The position numbers were made by a program, and so were the translations under genes. From a bacterium (GTDB taxonomy: Bacteria; Vulcanimicrobiota; Xenobia; Xenobiales; JADMJV01), in assembly GCA_018780265.1 (NCBI GenBank), contig JADMJV010000024.1:70400-134399 (forward strand): a stretch of DNA of 64,000 nt. The letters run 5' to 3'. The stretch's first letter is position 1. Every line of letters begins with the position of its first letter. Of this stretch, positions 26,256 through 34,745 are shown one piece after another. A model generated the notes under the pieces. The model did no database searches and was not told the origin of the DNA. It saw only the letters and a list, made by a program, of their open reading frames with translations.

Positions 26256-27398
26256 ATGCAGCTTCAATTTGATCCCAATATAGCCTACGAGTGTGTCCAG
26301 TGCGGCAAGGGCTGCTATAATCGTTGGGACATTCTGGTCGAGCCGGCGGTGATGGATCGCCTCTCCGGTCATCCACTGGAGTTGCGCGTCATTCAAGAAC
26401 GCGGTGCGGCCTTCAAAGAGGGCCTCATCAACAAAACCGAAGAGCACCCTGGCTGTGGCTTTCTGCAAAGCGATATGCTCTGCTCGGTGCACAAGGAGTT
26501 GGGCTACCAGGCCAAGCCGCTCACCTGTCAGCAATATCCTTACTTGATGACGCAGACCCCCGACGGTGTCATTCATGTAAGTGCCGCCTACAGCTGCACG
26601 GCCGTGCGCGAGGAGATCGGCCCTCCTCTAGAAGAGAGCCGCGCCGCCATCGAGGACTTGCTCAGCCGGGGGGGGCGGGTCCATCGCCTGGTCGGCCCCA
26701 TCGAGGTGTTGCCGCCCTTTCACGCCACCTGGTCCGATTGTCAGGCTTTCGAGGAAGAACTGCAGCGCCGATGGTCCAACCGTACCGTCCCTCAAGTGCT
26801 GGAAGACGCCATTGTCGGCCTGGCCAAAGCTCTGGGTAGTTTGGGTCAACCGGATCAGGAAACCGTGATGCTCCCCCCCGGACTGCTGGCCTCCACTTGG
26901 ACCCGCTCCACCCAGGCCGGCCCTCAGTTGCAACTCCTCCAAATGATTCTCACCATGGGATTGCTGAAGCCTTGTCTCTACAGTCAGGACCGCGAAGTCT
27001 GGCGAAAAATCGACGAAGCGGTGCTGGGCAGCGGCGATCTTGACCTGCCCGATTTCAACTGGAACGCTCCCCTCTCCGAATTAGAACTTTGGGTCAACAC
27101 CGGGGTGGGCAATCGCTTCGACCCCCTGATCGAGCGCTACCAACACTCTCTTCTCTTTCGCAAGGCACATCTCACCATGGGCGGTCTCTTGCCCGGCCTG
27201 GTGATGCTCTGGGTCATTCCGGGCATTTTGCGTCTGCTCACCGGGCTCTACGCCTGGAAAGAGCAACGCGAGCCCGAGTTGACCGATTTCCTGTGGGCCC
27301 TCGAGCGGGCCGAGACCTGCCTGGTGGGGCACACCTTTGACACGGTGCCCGTCTACCGCCAGGGCGCCTGGCAGGCCATCGCCGTCTGTCAGGAATGA
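26256..27398 (+). CDS. YkgJ-family metal-chelating protein, first copy
   Basis: 380 residues. N-terminal YkgJ (PF03692-type) Cys motif: YECVQCGKGCYNRW (about 11-24), then HPGCGFLQ, CSVHKEL and KPLTCQQYPYLM, the full set of Cys of the zinc/iron-chelating domain, and AYSCTAV. The remaining 270 residues are a helical domain of unknown function with hydrophobic stretch LPGLVMLWVIPGILRLLTGLYAW. It overlaps the second copy by 4 bases (ATGA). Tandem copies suggest a specialised paralogous pair; role in the cell is unknown. Confidence 0.85.
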   Translation: MQLQFDPNIAYECVQCGKGCYNRWDILVEPAVMDRLSGHPLELRVIQERGAAFKEGLINKTEEHPGCGFLQSDMLCSVHKELGYQAKPLTCQQYPYLMTQTPDGVIHVSAAYSCTAVREEIGPPLEESRAAIEDLLSRGGRVHRLVGPIEVLPPFHATWSDCQAFEEELQRRWSNRTVPQVLEDAIVGLAKALGSLGQPDQETVMLPPGLLASTWTRSTQAGPQLQLLQMILTMGLLKPCLYSQDREVWRKIDEAVLGSGDLDLPDFNWNAPLSELELWVNTGVGNRFDPLIERYQHSLLFRKAHLTMGGLLPGLVMLWVIPGILRLLTGLYAWKEQREPELTDFLWALERAETCLVGHTFDTVPVYRQGAWQAIAVCQE

Positions 27399-28420
27399 AC
27401 GTCCAGATCGACAAGAACCTCCACTATCACTGCGTACAGTGCGGGCGCTCTTGCACCGGCTGGAACGTCTGGCTCAAAGACGAACTGGCCGAGCGCCTCA
27501 AAGAATTGCCTATCACCTTGCGGGTCATTCAGGAGCGCGGTCAGGCTTTTGAAAGAGAAGACGGCACGCTCAAGATGTTTCGCAACGACCAGCATCCGGC
27601 TTGCGGCTACCTGACCCCTCAAAAGTTGTGTTCCATTCACAGTGAGTTGGGAGCGCAGACCAAGCCCAAGGCCTGCCGTCAGTTCCCCTACCTGATGACG
27701 CAACTGCCCGACGGTGAAATTCGCGTAGGGGCATCCTTTTGCTGTACGGCGGTGCGCGGTCAGTTGGGCCCCTTGCTGCCGAAAAGTCGGCCCGAGATCG
27801 AGGCTCTGATCGGCGAAGGGGCGGTCATTCGCAGTGTCACCCCAAGTCTGCCCTGGGAGGAAATTCAGGCCATGGAGGCCGAGATTGAACGTGAGCAGGC
27901 CCGTTCGGGCTGGTCGCAGGCCCTGGAATCGGCCATGAAATCTCTGACGGCCTCCGATTTGCCGGCCTTGCCTTTAGTCGCTCAGGTCATGCCCATGTCG
28001 TTGCTCAAGCCCTGTCTCTATGACACCGACCGAGAGCTTTGGAAACGCATCGACCAGGGCTTCATGGGCGCCTGCCCGCTGGAGATTCCCGAATTTGGCT
28101 GGCACGGATCGGTAGCCGAACTCGACCAGAAGATAGTCAAACTGAACTTTGACGCCCAGATTGACGATTACCTGAAGGCGCTCTGGTTTCGCAAGACTCA
28201 CCTGCTCACCAACAGCCTGCTATCGGGGCTGTTGCTGCTCTGGTCGCTGCCCGGCATTCTGAGGCTGCTGACCGCTCTGTACGCCCACCGGTCTTGCCGA
28301 GAGCCCGCACCGGAGCACTTCAGCAACGCCCTGGACGCCGTTGAAATGAGCCTGGTGGCTCATAGCGGCAACGGCGCCCTGGTTGTAGAGCAGATGAGTC
28401 AACACCTACATCATACTTGA
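27395..28420 (+). CDS. YkgJ-family metal-chelating protein, second copy
   Basis: 341 residues, paralogue of the previous gene: HYHCVQCGRSCTGWN, HPACGYLTPQKLCSIHSELG, KPKACRQFPYLM, SFCCTAV and the same LLLLWSLPGILRLLTALYA segment. It is about 40 residues shorter, having lost part of the region between the Cys domain and the hydrophobic stretch. The gene converges on the zinc-ribbon gene at 28406 with a 15-base overlap of the ends. Confidence 0.85.
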   Translation: MNVQIDKNLHYHCVQCGRSCTGWNVWLKDELAERLKELPITLRVIQERGQAFEREDGTLKMFRNDQHPACGYLTPQKLCSIHSELGAQTKPKACRQFPYLMTQLPDGEIRVGASFCCTAVRGQLGPLLPKSRPEIEALIGEGAVIRSVTPSLPWEEIQAMEAEIEREQARSGWSQALESAMKSLTASDLPALPLVAQVMPMSLLKPCLYDTDRELWKRIDQGFMGACPLEIPEFGWHGSVAELDQKIVKLNFDAQIDDYLKALWFRKTHLLTNSLLSGLLLLWSLPGILRLLTALYAHRSCREPAPEHFSNALDAVEMSLVAHSGNGALVVEQMSQHLHHT

Positions 28421-28918
28421 GGCGTCGAGGTACATCTCTTCGTATTTTTTCTGGCTGGTGTAGTTGAGCCGCAGCGCCTCGTTGAGGTAGTCGTTGCCCT
28501 GTTTTACCAGATCCAGGCCCTCGGTCAGATTGGCCGGGTCCTGAGTTTCGGCGTAGCCAGCCATGCGGGCCAGTCCTTCGTGGTAAAGGGTGATGCCAGT
28601 GAAGCCCGCTTCTAGCTCAGCGCGAAACTGGTCGATAGTCTGGGGCGGGATTTCGATGGAACGAATGCTCTGCTCGCGCTCGTTCATGACCTGAAGAATG
28701 CCGTCGACATATTCAGAAAACTTGTCGACACTCCACTCGCCCGACTGAACCTTGGTGGCCGCGTCTTCTAGTTCTTTGACGCGGTCGCTGATGTAGGTCG
28801 GGCCAGCCTCGTCCTGGGGGTTTTGCACCATTCTGGGTAGTTGCGCGCCACATTGTTCGCAGTTGCCAACTCCGTCTCCATTTTGATGCGAGCATTTAAC
28901 ACAGATAATCAAGTTCAT
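28406..28918 (-). CDS. Zinc-ribbon helical protein, paralogue A
   Basis: 170 residues if begun at ATG 28918 (GAGG just upstream); the open frame extends upstream to 29116 but overlaps a good opposite gene and has no homologous look. N-terminal zinc ribbon: CVKCSHQNGDGVGNCEQCG (two CxxC pairs, about residues 6-24). The rest is helical with AAGFTG-like EAGFTGITLYHEGLA, resembling the gene at 29819: both have zinc ribbon, about 20-residue linker, one four-helix region and a QGNDYLNEAL / QADQNINQSI ending motif. No family name known. Confidence 0.7.
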   Translation of the reverse strand: MNLIICVKCSHQNGDGVGNCEQCGAQLPRMVQNPQDEAGPTYISDRVKELEDAATKVQSGEWSVDKFSEYVDGILQVMNEREQSIRSIEIPPQTIDQFRAELEAGFTGITLYHEGLARMAGYAETQDPANLTEGLDLVKQGNDYLNEALRLNYTSQKKYEEMYLDASSMM

Positions 28919-29039
28919 CCACCTCGGTTCATAGTGGAGCTCAATGTGGCGCTCCCGAAGTTGAAGCCCGTTTCGTTCCCATGCAGCCGGATCCTCCATG
29001 TTAAAGGGGGGCGAAGCAGTTGGGTCTAACCATACTCCT

Positions 29040-29822
29040 ATGAAGTTTGCCGCTCTGGTGGTTATGCTGGCCGTGGCCACCTCCCCTTTCGTCTTGCCTG
29101 AAGACACCTCGCGCAATGAACAGGCCCGCCAACTTTTCGAAAGTCTGTTTACGCCTCCAGGCCAAATGCCCGTTCAGGATCTGGTGGCCGAAGGGGAAGA
29201 GCTTGATGCCGAAGGGGCGGCGGGCCACCTGGTGCAAACAGCCCGCACCAAGTATTTTTTTAAGTCGCCTAACATGCTGCGCTTTGACCGGGTGGGCACC
29301 AATCCCAAAAAGCCCTTTGTCAACCAGCTCCACGTGACCATCCGGGATGGTGACAGTTATTATATCTTTGTGGGTCACAACTACCCTTCCAAGGCCGGAG
29401 TCGATCCACAGATAGCCCCTGACTCGCTGCCCTTTGTGCTGACACGCTACAAGAAAGACGCCAGCCGCGAGTTTTATTATCTGGGCAGCGAGACCTGGAA
29501 AGACATCACCGTCCATCGAATTCAGATTCTCAATCCCGCCGACCCGGGTTGGACCGCCGTGTGCTGGATCGATTCCCAAAAGCGCGTGCCGGTGCAGGCC
29601 GAGTATACGGTGGTTGCTGAAAAAGGTGCCAAGCCCGGTAAAAAACGGGTGGTCTGGAGCGACGTGCGCCAATTGCCAGATGGCCGCTACTTTCCCTATC
29701 AGGCCCAGATTTTCGTGGACGAGAAACTCACCTCCATGCGCGTCTACAAAGGGGTGCGCATCAATGTGGGGCTGGACAACAGCCTCTTTCGGCCTATCCC
29801 GGAACTAGAGCAACATCGCTAA
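29040..29822 (+). CDS. LolA-like exported protein
   Basis: 260 residues from ATG 29040 with an N-terminal signal sequence (MKFAALVVMLAVATSPFVLP). The body is beta-rich and alternates as in LolA/LppX-like folds: ARTKYFFKSPNMLRFDRVG, then VTIRDGDSYYIFVG, YYLGSETWKDITVHRIQIL, VCWIDSQKRVPVQAEYTV, FPYQAQIFVDEKLTSMRVYKGVRIN. Such proteins carry lipoproteins between membranes or sense lipids. The call is by pattern, not by identity. No strong ribosome site is seen before this ATG. It sits between two zinc-ribbon genes on the other strand. Confidence 0.7.
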   Translation: MKFAALVVMLAVATSPFVLPEDTSRNEQARQLFESLFTPPGQMPVQDLVAEGEELDAEGAAGHLVQTARTKYFFKSPNMLRFDRVGTNPKKPFVNQLHVTIRDGDSYYIFVGHNYPSKAGVDPQIAPDSLPFVLTRYKKDASREFYYLGSETWKDITVHRIQILNPADPGWTAVCWIDSQKRVPVQAEYTVVAEKGAKPGKKRVVWSDVRQLPDGRYFPYQAQIFVDEKLTSMRVYKGVRINVGLDNSLFRPIPELEQHR

Positions 29823-30274
29823 AGCGGATAGCCCTTCAGTCGTAGATCGGCCTGAAACGATCGCAGTTCCTCGCAGCTCCGTTCAAACTCTTCGGCGATC
29901 GACTGGTTGATGTTTTGGTCGGCCTGAGTGGCCCAGTTTAAGGCAGACTGCAGTTCTAGATCGCTGTTGCTGTGCAACCAGTTTGCGGCCTGTTGCAGAG
30001 CCGTCTCCCAGCACGCAAAGCCTTCTTCAAGAAGCGGTTCGTCGCCATCCCGCACTTTGCCGCGGGCGATGCTCAGTTTGCCGTTCTCGCTGTGTAAATA
30101 CTGGGCAAAAGCTTCTTTCTCAATGTGCCCGGCGCGCAGTTCCAGCGTCAACTTGTACAGCTCTCCCTTTTTGTCGAACTCTTGAGGCGGAGGCTTAAAA
30201 AGCGCCAAAGTCTTGCCGCACTTGGGACATTTTTCGCCCACCAATACTACTGTTTTGCAGTCTCCGCAGATCAT
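29819..30274 (-). CDS. Zinc-ribbon helical protein, paralogue B
   Basis: 151 residues from ATG 30274. Zinc ribbon CGDCKTVVLVGEKCPKCG at about 3-20, then charged helices: LRAGHIEKEAFAQYLHSENGKLSIARG, EEGFACWETALQQAANWL, LQSALNWATQADQNINQSIAEEFE. The layout matches paralogue A at 28406. The 3' end overlaps the LolA-like gene by 4 bases. An alternative GTG start at 30319 has no ribosome site. Role unknown; zinc ribbon plus helices suggest a regulator or adaptor. Confidence 0.7.
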   Translation of the reverse strand: MICGDCKTVVLVGEKCPKCGKTLALFKPPPQEFDKKGELYKLTLELRAGHIEKEAFAQYLHSENGKLSIARGKVRDGDEPLLEEGFACWETALQQAANWLHSNSDLELQSALNWATQADQNINQSIAEEFERSCEELRSFQADLRLKGYPL

Positions 30275-30328
30275 CTCACCAGCCTCTTCTGCCAGGGAGG
30301 GATCCGTCCCTGTTGTCACGAACCGCTC

Positions 30329-30363
30329 GGCACGCCGAAAAACGATTCAAGTTTTTCGGTGCC
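30329..30363. repeat. Imperfect hairpin between divergent genes
   Basis: GGCA..CCGAAAAAC, a 7-base loop (GATTCAA), and GTTTTTCGGTGCC form a 9 bp stem plus 4 bp after a two-base bulge. It lies 55 bases upstream of the zinc-ribbon start at 30274 and about 155 bases upstream of the NlpC/P60 gene. No U-tract follows, so it is more likely a regulatory or RNA structure than a terminator. Confidence 0.5.
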
Positions 30364-30518
30364 CTCTCACACAGAGAAGGCCTATTTTATAAGGCTTCAA
30401 GAGGCGCCGATGGTGAGAATTTTCTCGCTGGGGCTACGAAAGATTGAAAACCATTCAATTTTTCCAGGGCGGTCTGGGGTAACCTGAATCGTCACTTTGA
30501 AGAAAGGTAGGTGAGCAT

Positions 30519-31262
30519 TTGAAGCATTTCAGATTTGCTTCCCTGGTCGCTATGGCTGCCCTCGCAGTAGGGTTCCAGGCTGCGTCTGCTGAGACTCTAT
30601 ACTCGGCTCGCAAAGGCGACACTCTCACCAATGTGGCCAAGCGCCACCAATTAACCATTGATCAACTTGTCAAAGCCAATCCTGCTCAAAGTACAGCCGG
30701 GCAGTTGGCGGAGGGTTTGATTCTTGTCATTCCCGATGGCGAGGAGCGGGCTACCCGCGAAGAGGCCAGCGCACCTAAGGCCACTGCTGTTCGCATTGAA
30801 GGCAGTGCCCAGGTTGCTGTAGCGGGAGACGAAGAGTTCGTGCTCGACCGGAGCGGTGATTATCGTCGCCGCCCCAGCCTCAACTCGCGCCGCGGTATGT
30901 TGCTCAATGGAGTGACCCGCAGTGCCCATCGTTTCGTGGGCACTCCCTACGTTTTCGGAGGGACCAGCGAACACGGAATCGATTGTTCCGGATTCACCAT
31001 GCGGGTCTTTCTGATGAATGGAATCCAGTTGCCGCGCACGGCCGACGTCCAGTATGGCGTGGGCAGCCCGGTGGGCAAAGGGAAAGAAGAATCTGGAGAT
31101 CTGGTCTTCTTCGAAACCTACTGCCCGGGCCCGTCCCACGTAGGCATCTACCTGGGCGGTGGCAATTTCATTCACGCCTCCTCTTCGCGAGGAGTTACTG
31201 TCAGCAACCTCAGCGACTCTTATTACAAGAGCCGTTACCTGGGCGCCAAGCGCGTTTTCTAA
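30519..31262 (+). CDS. Secreted LysM-NlpC/P60 peptidoglycan hydrolase
   Basis: 247 residues from TTG 30519 (GGTAGGTGAG upstream). Signal peptide (about 1-24, AASAE), LysM domain (about 26-70: YSARKGDTLTNVAKRHQLTIDQLVKAN), linker, then NlpC/P60 domain with the catalytic Cys in HGIDCSGFTMRVF (about 153), GDLVFFETYCPGPSHVGIYLGGGNFIHASSSRGV (His of the triad) and YKSRYLGAKR ending. It cleaves stem peptides in the wall. A strong terminator follows. A leader of about 200 bases upstream holds a hairpin, and a riboswitch was considered but not confirmed. Confidence 0.92.
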   Translation: MKHFRFASLVAMAALAVGFQAASAETLYSARKGDTLTNVAKRHQLTIDQLVKANPAQSTAGQLAEGLILVIPDGEERATREEASAPKATAVRIEGSAQVAVAGDEEFVLDRSGDYRRRPSLNSRRGMLLNGVTRSAHRFVGTPYVFGGTSEHGIDCSGFTMRVFLMNGIQLPRTADVQYGVGSPVGKGKEESGDLVFFETYCPGPSHVGIYLGGGNFIHASSSRGVTVSNLSDSYYKSRYLGAKRVF

Positions 31263-31286
31263 CGGCAGGGCACCCTCGACCTGTAT

Positions 31287-31313
31287 AAGCCGGCCGCTCA
31301 GGCCGGCTTTTTT
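31287..31313 (+). terminator. Rho-independent terminator after the NlpC/P60 gene
   Basis: AAGCCGGCC-GCTCA-GGCCGGCTT followed by TTTTTT: 9 bp stem and good T run, 24 bases after the stop. Confidence 0.92.
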
Positions 31314-31363
31314 CATGTGTGCAGGGTCTTTGGGTCGCGGTCACTAAACCAGACTCACGCCCC

Positions 31364-33160
31364 ATGAATGACAAATCCTTGGAGTTGCCTCGCGTTACCG
31401 AGCCCATCTCGGCGCCGACGCCGTTGCACAATCTGGTCGAAGAGTATAACTCGCGGGCCAAACTGGGCGAACTGGCCACTTGCTCCCTCCTTCTCAAAGA
31501 CGCGTTGGGCTATTTTGCCCGCTACTATGCGGCCGTGTGTGTGGCGGCCTGTCGCGAGCTTGATTGTTTACCGGGCGAAATCGCTCAGTCCTGGAGCAGT
31601 ACACCCTCGGTCGAAGCTGCGCTGCCCGTGCTCAAAGAGTGTCTCGAGCGCCTCAAGGGCCACAAGGAGCGGATCGCCCGCAAACTGTGCCTGGTTTTCT
31701 TCGAGCAAGACGGCGATCTGCGCAGCTTCACCCATCAGTGCCTGCCCTCCGAAACGTCCCAAGAGTTCGAGGTGGGCGCCTTTTGCCTGTCCTCCAAAGA
31801 CGAAGTCGTAGAGTTGGATAAAACCGTGCTGTGCAACGCGGCCCGCTGCCTGGACGCCTGGATATCGGCCTCCTTCAGCTTCTTTCTCGAGTCCGAGCAA
31901 CGCCTGGAGACCGGCGCTTATTTCGGCCAACTCGAACAGGTGGTCCGCTTCGAACAATACACCCTGCGCACCGGCCTGACCATGCGGGTGCACGAGAGTC
32001 GTGGTCAGGCCGCCCTGCCTCCGCTGGTGCCGGCCACGCCTCAGCCCCTGGCCCTGGCGGCGGCAGTGGTGGAAGACCACCCCCCACCAGTGGAGGTGGA
32101 GGTCGTCGAAGAAGTGATCGCGGTGGCTCCCCCGGCTGCGGTCATTGCTCCTGAAGCCCTGGCCTTGCATCAGTTCATGGTCTCTCAGCAAAGCAAATTG
32201 GGACCCACTACCTCGCCAGAGCGAAAAGTGGTGAGCCAATCCCGCATGGAAATCCGTCTCGAGCCGCTCGGCTTTGTGCGCAGCCCCAGCGGAAAAATGG
32301 GCTACGGCGGTTTCCTGTGGGTCACTTCTGTCGACGAAGATCCTGTTGTGGGAGTGGTTTCGGCCACCGGCGGCAACGTGGAGGTCACTCCCGGCTATTT
32401 TGATGGGACCAGCAATCGCGTCGTCTACTGGGTCCATCCCGACGATATCATTTCCAGCAAAGAGTATCTCAAGGTCAAAGTGGGCGACGAAGAGCGCCTC
32501 TACGCTTTGTGGCGGCTGGCCCCGCCCAGTCGTTTCGAGTCATTCAGTCGGCGCCGTCAGGCCGGCCTGTTGTTGTTGCCCGGGGCGCTGGGTTCGCTGT
32601 ACAGCGCCTGGATTCTCTTTGCCACCCATCGCGGTGTGGAGAAAGAGTTGCAGGAGACGTTGGGCCACAACTACACCAAATTTATCAATGGTTCCAATCC
32701 GCTTTCGCTCAAGCAGGCCGGCATCGGACAACTCGACGTCAATCTCAAGCCTCAGATCGAGTCAGCCATGCTGATTTTCCTCACCGTGGCCTGGTTGACG
32801 CCGGTGGCTGTGGCCCAGATCTACGGTCGCTATCCGCGCCGCGACCAGAGGCCGCTAGTGCTGCTTTTTGTGCTGGGCTGTTGCCTGCCCCTATTGGTCT
32901 TCCTGGGTCTGTGGGGCACCGGCCTCACCCAGAGCGCCCTGACCCAGCACCCCGAATTGGCCCAACTCGACTATAGGCGCAACTTCGCCGCCTACCTGAG
33001 TCTCAACGTATTCACCTCGATTTATGTATTATTGTCGGTGGAGGGCTTCTTCCATCGCATCCTGAACGAATTGGGCCGAGTCGCCCTGGCCGTGGGCTCG
33101 GCCCTGGTGGCGGTCTTGATCATCGTGGTGCAGGTCTACGGCACATCCTGGTTTACTTAG
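31364..33160 (+). CDS. Large protein with C-terminal membrane helices, unknown
   Basis: 598 residues from ATG 31364 (a GTG at 31319 is possible). Unknown family. A helical region (about 20-220) with several Cys, a Pro/Val/Ala-rich linker (about 225-270), a beta-rich domain (about 300-385: GFVRSPSGKMGYGGFLWVTSVD, YVKVKVGDEERLYALWRLA-like), then one helix (about 400-420) and a block of four more near the C-terminus (about 465-590). Ends VQVYGTSWF. It could be a sensor or transporter-associated protein. It runs in the same direction as the DUF971 gene, 7 bases apart. Confidence 0.6.
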   Translation: MNDKSLELPRVTEPISAPTPLHNLVEEYNSRAKLGELATCSLLLKDALGYFARYYAAVCVAACRELDCLPGEIAQSWSSTPSVEAALPVLKECLERLKGHKERIARKLCLVFFEQDGDLRSFTHQCLPSETSQEFEVGAFCLSSKDEVVELDKTVLCNAARCLDAWISASFSFFLESEQRLETGAYFGQLEQVVRFEQYTLRTGLTMRVHESRGQAALPPLVPATPQPLALAAAVVEDHPPPVEVEVVEEVIAVAPPAAVIAPEALALHQFMVSQQSKLGPTTSPERKVVSQSRMEIRLEPLGFVRSPSGKMGYGGFLWVTSVDEDPVVGVVSATGGNVEVTPGYFDGTSNRVVYWVHPDDIISSKEYLKVKVGDEERLYALWRLAPPSRFESFSRRRQAGLLLLPGALGSLYSAWILFATHRGVEKELQETLGHNYTKFINGSNPLSLKQAGIGQLDVNLKPQIESAMLIFLTVAWLTPVAVAQIYGRYPRRDQRPLVLLFVLGCCLPLLVFLGLWGTGLTQSALTQHPELAQLDYRRNFAAYLSLNVFTSIYVLLSVEGFFHRILNELGRVALAVGSALVAVLIIVVQVYGTSWFT

Positions 33161-33167
33161 GAGTCTT

Positions 33168-33497
33168 GTGAAAAATCTCCAGCCCACCGGCTTTGACCTC
33201 GAGCCTGGAGTCCTAATCATTCAGTGGACCGACGGCAATCGCACGGCCCACGACATGGGCATACTGCGCAAACAGTGTCCATGCGCCACATGTCGCGCCG
33301 AACGCGACAAAATCGAAAGCCCCAAAGGGCTCTCCAGCCTGCGCGTCATCCAATCGTCCACCCCGACCGTAGCCCGGGCTCAAATCCTACAGGTCTTGCC
33401 GGTGGGCCGTTACGCTCTGACCTTTCATTGGAACGACGGCCACCAAACCGGCATCTACGCTTACGACTTTTTGCTCAAGACCACTATTTCCCGTTGA
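33168..33497 (+). CDS. DUF971 (gamma-butyrobetaine hydroxylase N-terminal-like) protein
   Basis: 109 residues. Family marks: GVLIIQWTDGNRTAHDMGILRKQCPCATCRAER with the RxxCPCAxC Cys cluster, and the ending YALTFHWNDGHQTGIYAYDFL. DUF971 proteins are widespread; some are linked to Fe-S cluster trafficking. The gene follows the large membrane protein and overlaps the converging gene at 33484 by 14 bases. Confidence 0.88.
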   Translation: MKNLQPTGFDLEPGVLIIQWTDGNRTAHDMGILRKQCPCATCRAERDKIESPKGLSSLRVIQSSTPTVARAQILQVLPVGRYALTFHWNDGHQTGIYAYDFLLKTTISR

Positions 33498-34617
33498 AGT
33501 GATTGTAGGCCAGGTAGCCCACGCCCGAGGCGATGCCTACGGCCACCGCGCCCGAAACCACCGGATGCTCCTTGATAAAGGTTCCCACGTTAGAAGCGGC
33601 GCTTTTGCTGCCCTGAAAAGCCAGGCCTGCCAGGCTGGCCACCTTGTCAGGCACGCCCGCCCGCTCCAGCACTACGCCGGTGGCCACGCCGGCCGAAGCT
33701 ACCACGGTGGCCGCCAGGACCGGGTGCTCAAAGGCAAAGGCTTTGACGTCGTCAATGACCTTCTCCCATGGCTTGCCGGTATCGGTCTGATATTTGGAGA
33801 TGGCCGCCATCACGTCCTTGTTAACGTCCTTGGCGTCCACGTTGGGGTTGGCAGCAATGCGCTCCTCCAGCGACTTAAACGTGCCTTCCAAAGACTCGGC
33901 CTGAGCGCCGGTTGGCTTGGCGGGAACGGTACCCTCGCTGGTCACCACCTGGTGAATTAAATACGCCGTTCCGCCGGCAGCCGCCAGGGCGATACCGGTA
34001 GCGATGAAAGGGTGATCCTTGGCGGCCTGGTAGATGGTGGCTGCGCCGCTCTTGACGCCGTCGGTCAGTCCCAATTTCTCCAGGCCCACGCCGGTGGCGG
34101 TGCCCAGTGCAAACATGCTGGTGATAGTCAGGGCCGGGTGGTCCTGCATCAGGTTGCGCAGGTCATTGACGATGCCCGGGCCGTCCTTGCCGGACTGTTG
34201 AGCGTATTTCTTGGCCGCGTCCATCACCTGACGGGTGATCTGCTCGGACTGTTGCTGCCCGCTCTCGCCCTGTACACTGGGCATGCCGCGTTCGATTTGA
34301 GCCAGCGTCTGGGACAGTTGTTGGCGAGCTTCTTTCTGAACCTGCGTCTCCACCTGGGGGGTCGGCTTGGGGCCGTTGTTGCCAGTGCAGCCGGTCAGCG
34401 ATAAAATTCCAATCAGTCCGGCCATTCCGGCCATCGTGCCTCGGGCCCAGGCCGACATCGGGGCCGATTGAACGGGCTTCTCGGCGGGCTTCTCCGGGCT
34501 CAAAGAAACCGGGCTGGGCGTAAACTGATCCTGCGGTCCGCCCGCCTCTTCACTTTTGACCCTGGGGGCAGGGGAGTAGGTGGTAAGTCTTGACTGTTTG
34601 GCGAGTGCGGAAATCAC
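33484..34617 (-). CDS. Ala/Gly-rich protein with four hydrophobic 'HP' repeats, candidate membrane-inserting export substrate
   Basis: 377 residues from GTG 34617 (GGAGG upstream); the longer frame to 34788 overlaps the hbd gene and is rejected. The first 45 residues are disordered, with LTTYSPAP (about 11-18) and DQFTPSP (about 30-36). A hydrophobic helix with GxIGILSLTGCTGNN lies at about 60-85, possibly a lipobox-like Cys. Four units then repeat the pattern [D/E]HP-x-[A/V/I]..AxGxATGV: QDHPALTITSMFALGTATGV, KDHPFIATGIALAAAGGTAY, FEHPVLAATVVASAGVATGV, KEHPVVSGAVAVGIASGVGY. They may insert into membranes. No known family. Confidence 0.6.
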   Translation of the reverse strand: MISALAKQSRLTTYSPAPRVKSEEAGGPQDQFTPSPVSLSPEKPAEKPVQSAPMSAWARGTMAGMAGLIGILSLTGCTGNNGPKPTPQVETQVQKEARQQLSQTLAQIERGMPSVQGESGQQQSEQITRQVMDAAKKYAQQSGKDGPGIVNDLRNLMQDHPALTITSMFALGTATGVGLEKLGLTDGVKSGAATIYQAAKDHPFIATGIALAAAGGTAYLIHQVVTSEGTVPAKPTGAQAESLEGTFKSLEERIAANPNVDAKDVNKDVMAAISKYQTDTGKPWEKVIDDVKAFAFEHPVLAATVVASAGVATGVVLERAGVPDKVASLAGLAFQGSKSAASNVGTFIKEHPVVSGAVAVGIASGVGYLAYNHFNGK

Positions 34618-34745
34618 GGGGAAGGTCCTCCAAATATATGTATGTGGGCTCAGTATGCCGGGGCGTCCTGAAATTTCTCTCAAAAGGAGTTCTGCAGCCA
34701 TCTCCTTAAGTGCGCCCCACAGTTTTTCCAGGAGGTTTGGTTGTT

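Noticed and set aside
30320..30518. Cyclic di-AMP (ydaO-type) riboswitch before the NlpC/P60 gene
   Set aside because: The region has GGGGTAACC but not the conserved GAGGAACC and paired segments of the ydaO class; not enough support.
34618..34745. Rex operator upstream of hbd
   Set aside because: No TTGTTAA-N-TTAACAA type palindrome found between the divergent starts.
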